Positions 60,158 to 64,000 of a DNA stretch of 64,000 bases are shown here, in pieces (within the stretch, counting starts at the first letter, position 1; every line of letters starts with the position of its first letter). The translations under genes and the position numbers were made by a program. The DNA comes from RBC074 sp964470555 (GTDB lineage: Bacteria > Acidobacteriota > Blastocatellia > RBC074): NCBI GenBank assembly GCA_964470555.1, contig CAYYDG010000019.1:1-64000 (forward strand), read 5' to 3'. The notes under the pieces were generated by a model. That model ran no database searches, was not told the DNA's origin, and was given only the letters and a program-made list of their open reading frames with translations.

Positions 60158-61731
60158 TTGGAAGAATTAGTTTCATCCAGAGCTTTCTTTTCCAGTGGAA
60201 TGCGAACTGAAACAGTAGTTCCTTTCCCTTGAACCCCTCGAATGCTGACTTCCCCACCCAACAACAAAGCTCGCTCGCGCATTCCAAGTAGCCCAAGTGA
60301 CTTGGGATTGGAAAATTCACTTGCCGTTATGCCTCTTCCATTATCCACAGCTTCGAGAAACAACTCTGAATCTCGTTCTTCGATTTCAACGTTCACTTCT
60401 TTCGCTTGAGAATGGCGCGTAACATTGGTCAATATCTCCTGAAAAATGCGGAAAATTGCAATCGAGCGATTTTGATCCAAAACGATATTCTCATGTGGAA
60501 ATTTCAATTTGCACTTGATGCCCGTGCGTTTTTCAAATTCCTTGGCCTGCCAATCTATTGCAGCCATCAACCCAACGGCATCCAACAATCCCGGCCTCAA
60601 TTCGATGGAAATTTTCCTGACTGTCAAAATCGCAGTATTGATGGAGTTGGAGATTGACTGAGTCCGATCCTTCAGCAGTTCCCAATTCTTTTGAGCAGTC
60701 GGCTCTGCCATCTTTTTCCCCAACGACACGACATCAATCTTCAACCCGGTCAGTAGTTGCCCCAATTCATCATGAATTTCACGGGCAATTCGCATACGCT
60801 CTTCTTCCCGAACTGATTGCAAGCGGGCCGATAATGCCCGCAATTCAGCTCTGGAATTTTCCAAATTCTCAGCCGATCTTCGGTGGTCAGTAATGTCGTG
60901 AGCGACCACCACCACACCACTCAATTCGCCAGCCTGATTTCGATAAGGAGTTTTGGTAAACAGAAACGCCCTGGTCATTCCTTCAATCGTCAGGGCTAAT
61001 TCATTGACAACAATTACGCCATCCCTGGCGGCTTTTTCATCCATACTCAGAACTCGACCGGTGTCTTCAGGCGTCCCCAATTCCGCATCGTTTTTACCGA
61101 TGACTTCACTGATGCCACAGCCAATCAACCGCGCTCCGGCATTATTCACCAGCAGATAACGCCCTTCACTGTCCTTTACAAAAACGGCATCGGGGATTCC
61201 TTCAATAATGCCCTGCAACAAGTCATGGCTATACCGAGCAATTTGTTCATTCCGTTTATATTTCGTGATGTTGTGAAATTGTGCGAAGTGGGTAATCGAA
61301 CGTTTTTGATTATCTCGAATCGGAGAAACAATCATGTTCATCCAAACGGCCTGCCCGTTTCGATTTTCAAAACACCGTTCAAACTGGCGAGTGTCTGTCG
61401 TTTTTACGAAATGCTGAGCCAGGCGATTCCAATCAAGATACTCGCCAGTATGCGAAAGCTCGTGAAATCCCTTGACCAAAAATTCCTGAGTTGAATATTC
61501 AAGCGTGTCACACAGCGACTGATTGACTCTTAAGAATTTTCCCTCTGCCGAAATCAGTGCAGCCCCAATTCCGGCGCGGTCAAGAGCCACAAATAAAATG
61601 TCTTCATCGCTTTTGGCAACTGGCTCAAACTCCATCAACTGGCCAACGCCGGTCACAGAGGCAGAGGATTTTTTTCCCAGCCACATTCGTTTCAGCCACC
61701 CAAATATCCCGACTGCTGATGAACTCATCAT
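60151..61731 (-). CDS. PAS-domain sensor histidine kinase (NarL-type partner expected)
   Basis: A protein of about 526 residues. Two PAS domains are visible at about 50-160 (LDRAGIGAALISAEGKFLRV) and 175-300 (IIEGIPDAVFVKDSEGRYLL), then a HisKA_3 region with the phosphorylated His in RMRIAREIHDELGQLLTG and an ATPase domain (EILTNVTRHSQAK, DNGRGI, GLLGMRERALLLGGE). This is the NarX/DegS-type histidine kinase that phosphorylates a LuxR-type response regulator, but no such gene is in the window. There is no membrane helix, so it senses a cytosolic signal. I chose the ATG at 61731 because the frame upstream overlaps the small membrane gene. Its end overlaps the M91-type gene by 7 bases. Confidence 0.82.
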   Translation of the reverse strand: MMSSSAVGIFGWLKRMWLGKKSSASVTGVGQLMEFEPVAKSDEDILFVALDRAGIGAALISAEGKFLRVNQSLCDTLEYSTQEFLVKGFHELSHTGEYLDWNRLAQHFVKTTDTRQFERCFENRNGQAVWMNMIVSPIRDNQKRSITHFAQFHNITKYKRNEQIARYSHDLLQGIIEGIPDAVFVKDSEGRYLLVNNAGARLIGCGISEVIGKNDAELGTPEDTGRVLSMDEKAARDGVIVVNELALTIEGMTRAFLFTKTPYRNQAGELSGVVVVAHDITDHRRSAENLENSRAELRALSARLQSVREEERMRIAREIHDELGQLLTGLKIDVVSLGKKMAEPTAQKNWELLKDRTQSISNSINTAILTVRKISIELRPGLLDAVGLMAAIDWQAKEFEKRTGIKCKLKFPHENIVLDQNRSIAIFRIFQEILTNVTRHSQAKEVNVEIEERDSELFLEAVDNGRGITASEFSNPKSLGLLGMRERALLLGGEVSIRGVQGKGTTVSVRIPLEKKALDETNSSNQ

Positions 61732-61804
61732 ATATTGACAGCAAACTGAAGCATTATATTGGTGAGCCAGACTGGCAATTTCTGGTTTTTCACGGCGACT
61801 TTCG

Positions 61805-62038
61805 TCAGGCCGATTGCTTTTCTTTTCTTCTCGCCGCGAGAAGAAGGCCGATGGCAACGATCAAAATTGGCCATCTTCCAATGCCCAGGTCCCAATTGAT
61901 CGCACCTCGAACTCTCAAAATACTTATCGAGACAGAGACCAACACAAGCGCAATGGCGATTGAACGCATTACTTGTGGCTTCAATTTCCGAAACCTCCTG
62001 ATTCGACCAGTTGCTTTTTCAATAATTGGGGTATGCAA
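61805..62038 (-). CDS. Small two-span membrane protein, 77 residues
   Basis: A small protein with two hydrophobic helices, VMRSIAIALVLVSVSISILR and RWPILIVAIGLLLAARR, flanked by basic residues. I know no family. It is on the same strand as the histidine kinase, 73 bases before its chosen start, so it may be co-transcribed and could act as its membrane partner, although nothing shows this directly. Confidence 0.5.
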   Translation of the reverse strand: MHTPIIEKATGRIRRFRKLKPQVMRSIAIALVLVSVSISILRVRGAINWDLGIGRWPILIVAIGLLLAARRKEKQSA

Positions 62039-62180
62039 ACGAATCCTATGTTTTGACCATCACCCTGTCAACATTTTACAGAGTATGAACTATACTTTTG
62101 CCAGAAGTTAATCTTTACAAGTCAAAGGCTAATTTTTCTTGTAAAGCATCTCTTTCATGACAGTTTTCCAGTATTGCCGA

Positions 62181-63113
62181 ATGAACACTTCAAAACGAAA
62201 TTTCCTCAAATTGGCGACAGCAACGAGTTGCGGATCAGCCTTTGATTTCCTGACTTCATTTCGCCCCGGTTCTCTCAACGCATTCAACGGCGCGCTGTGT
62301 TTCTTTTCCAAGCATTTGCCATCAATGAACTGGCAGCGACTGGGGCAGACCGTCAAGAAAATCGGTTTCAACGGCGTTGATCTGACGGTTCGGCCTGGCG
62401 GGCATGTGTTGCCTGAACGCGCTGCTGAAGATTTGCCGAAAGCTCTTGCTGCCATTCAAACCGAAGGCTTGTCCGTGCCGATGATTACTACCGGACTGAC
62501 TTCGGCCAATGATCCGACCGCCAAACCGATCCTCTACACCGCAGGCAAGCTGGGCATTCCTTTTTACAAGCCGGGCTATTACAAATACGAATTCAAAGAC
62601 GTACGCCGCGAATTGGAAAAATTCAGCTATGAATTCACAGCCTTGATCGAACTCGGCAAACAGACCGGCGTCCAGTGCGGATTTCACAATCACGAAAGTT
62701 ATCTGGGCGCTCCGCTCTGGGATGTGGCCACGATCATTGACCGGCTTGATCCGAAATGGGCTGGCTATTATTTCGATGTGCGACACGCCGTGGTTGAAGG
62801 GGGCGGCGCTGGTTGGAAAATTGCGCTCAATTTAATTGCTCCGCGTCTGAAGATGATTGCGGTCAAGGATTTTTACTGGGAAAAATCTGTCAAAGGCTGG
62901 CGCGTCGTAAATTGCCCACTTGGTGAAGGGATGGTGGATTGGAAGCAATACTTCAAACTGCTCCGCCAAGCCAATTTTCACGGCCCCGTGTCGCTGCATC
63001 TGGAATATGAAATTCCCGGAACAACTGCATCATCCAAAGAAGACAATACAATTGTAGCGGCGCAACGTGATCTGGATTTTTTGAAATTACAGCTTTCGGA
63101 GGCTTACAAATGA
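62181..63113 (+). CDS. Exported sugar phosphate isomerase/epimerase-like protein
   Basis: A 310-residue TIM-barrel protein of the same superfamily as the one at 4011-4835. The N-terminus NTSKRNFLKLATATSCGSAF looks like a Tat signal with the twin-basic pair KR. The barrel shows KKIGFNGVDLTVRPGGHVLP, GVQCGFHNHESYLG, GYYFDVRHAVVEGGG, MIAVKDFYWEKS and PVSLHLEYEI, where His and Glu residues bind a metal. I placed the start at ATG 62181, which begins the signal; the frame is open 8 codons upstream. It overlaps the next Tat-type gene as ATGA, so the two probably act together on a sugar or sugar acid outside the cytoplasm. Confidence 0.82.
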   Translation: MNTSKRNFLKLATATSCGSAFDFLTSFRPGSLNAFNGALCFFSKHLPSMNWQRLGQTVKKIGFNGVDLTVRPGGHVLPERAAEDLPKALAAIQTEGLSVPMITTGLTSANDPTAKPILYTAGKLGIPFYKPGYYKYEFKDVRRELEKFSYEFTALIELGKQTGVQCGFHNHESYLGAPLWDVATIIDRLDPKWAGYYFDVRHAVVEGGGAGWKIALNLIAPRLKMIAVKDFYWEKSVKGWRVVNCPLGEGMVDWKQYFKLLRQANFHGPVSLHLEYEIPGTTASSKEDNTIVAAQRDLDFLKLQLSEAYK

Positions 63114-64000
63114 GCATCTTTTCGCGGCGTGATTTCCTCTTTGCTTCCGCAACTGCTTCGACAAGTCTGGTTTTCAATGTTCGAGCGAATTCAGGCCAAT
63201 CAACAGATGTCAAAGTCGAAGAACTCGACTTTGAATATGAAGAGCATTTGTATCGCACTCCCTACAAATTCGGCGGGGTTCCTGTTGATCGCGCGACGAT
63301 CATCAACGTCAATGTCACGGTCAAATCCCGCAGCGGCAAAACGGCAAAAGGATTTGGCTCTATGCCGTTGGGCAACGTCTGGTCGTTTCCTTCGCGCGAA
63401 ATGTCGCCTGCGACAACGCTCGGCGCAATGAAATCACTAGCTGAGCGCATCGCTAAAATCACGCGAAGCTACAACGAATTCGGCCATCCGATTGACATCA
63501 ACTTTGCGGTCGAACCGGATTATCTGAAAGCCGCCGCTGAAGTCTCGAAAGAATTGAATCTGGCAGCGCCGATTCCGAAACTCTGTACTTTGGTGACAGG
63601 CAGCGCTTTTGACGCCGCCATTCACGATGCGTTTGGAAAATTGCACGGACGGAATTGTTATCAAACCTATGGGCGGGATTTGATGACGCACGATCTTTCG
63701 CGTTATCTGAGCCAGGATTTCAAAGGCGAATTCCCTGCTCAATACATTCTGACCAAACCGAAACCGCGCGTGGCCATGTTTCATTCCGTAGGCGGAGCCG
63801 ACGCCGTTTTGCCGTCCGAGTTGGAAAAACGAATCAACGACGGTCAGCCGGAAACGCTGGCTGAATGGATCAAGTTCAACGGTCTGACTCACATCAAGAT
63901 CAAATTGCAGGGCGAAGATTTGCGCTGGGACATAGAACGAACAATCGCCATTGATCGCGTGGCATCTGAAACTCGTCCGCAGACCAAATGGCAATACTGT
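63110..64000 (+). CDS. Exported enolase-superfamily protein (mandelate racemase-like), cut by the window end
   Basis: 297 codons are visible and the frame is open to the end of the window. The N-terminus MSIFSRRDFLFASATASTSL is a clear twin-arginine signal. Segments such as AAIHDAFGKLHGRNCYQTYG and LTHIKIKLQGEDLRWDIERT match the barrel entry of mandelate racemase/muconate lactonizing enzymes. The catalytic Lys and most metal ligands would lie further on and cannot be checked. The ATG overlaps the stop of the isomerase gene (ATGA), which suggests a two-step sugar-acid pathway. Exact activity unknown. Confidence 0.75.
   Translation, partial: MSIFSRRDFLFASATASTSLVFNVRANSGQSTDVKVEELDFEYEEHLYRTPYKFGGVPVDRATIINVNVTVKSRSGKTAKGFGSMPLGNVWSFPSREMSPATTLGAMKSLAERIAKITRSYNEFGHPIDINFAVEPDYLKAAAEVSKELNLAAPIPKLCTLVTGSAFDAAIHDAFGKLHGRNCYQTYGRDLMTHDLSRYLSQDFKGEFPAQYILTKPKPRVAMFHSVGGADAVLPSELEKRINDGQPETLAEWIKFNGLTHIKIKLQGEDLRWDIERTIAIDRVASETRPQTKWQYC

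Noticed and set aside
1..64000. tRNA, rRNA, prophage and plasmid replication genes
   Set aside because: None were recognised anywhere in the window. The large defence and repeat content is not accompanied by an integrase or by att-like direct repeats that I could see.

Overview
The window reads as a draft chromosome fragment from an Acidobacteriota bacterium, most likely class Blastocatellia. The grounds are a VWA protein of the acidobacterial VWFA-related type, many secreted FG-GAP, TPR and CHAT proteins, Tat-exported sugar isomerases, roughly even base composition, and abundant REP-like palindromes between genes. A 10-base run of N inside the CRISPR array shows that two contigs were joined there. 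No rRNA or tRNA gene was seen.

Layout. 1-0.7 kb: a HigBA toxin-antitoxin pair. 0.8-6.3 kb, minus strand: a secreted FG-GAP protein, a class A-like serine hydrolase, a sugar isomerase, a DUF58 protein and a small repeat protein. 6.5-13.4 kb, plus strand: an overlapping operon of a coiled-coil membrane protein, a MoxR ATPase, a large membrane protein and an ABC transporter, divergent from the DUF58 gene. 13.5-20 kb: a 1155-residue secreted propeller-like protein, a small exported protein and an M1-aminopeptidase-like protein that has lost its zinc site. 20.2-26.1 kb: a stand-alone lasso-B2-like transglutaminase, malQ, a VWA protein, then metK and ahcY.

26.8-45.3 kb: a large type III CRISPR-Cas locus, best read as III-D. 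A tightly overlapping core operon encodes Cas10 without an HD nuclease domain, three Cas7-like subunits with the catalytic Asp, one without it, Csx10, two small helical proteins and a Csx19-like protein. Genes that look tied to cyclic oligoadenylate follow: a protein with two CARF-like domains around an unassigned middle, a Csx15-like protein and an NE0113-type ring nuclease. A multi-pass membrane protein with a VWA domain, a truncated RDD-like ORF, cas2 (no cas1 in the window) and a SWIM zinc-finger gene coupled to cas2 come next. The array has 46 identical 36-nt repeats and 45 spacers, and cas6 starts 31 nt after the last repeat. No standard HEPN effector was found, so the double-CARF protein and the VWA membrane protein are the candidate effectors and the most interesting genes here.

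45.3-64 kb: a fused LptF-LptG permease, a decayed IS3-type transposase, a 1659-residue TPR protein with a C39-like peptidase domain, a WbuC-like cupin, an AlkZ-related protein, a zinc-finger/TPR/CHAT protease, an unknown protein, an M91-type metallopeptidase, a PAS histidine kinase, and the start of a Tat-exported isomerase/enolase-superfamily pair cut by the window edge.
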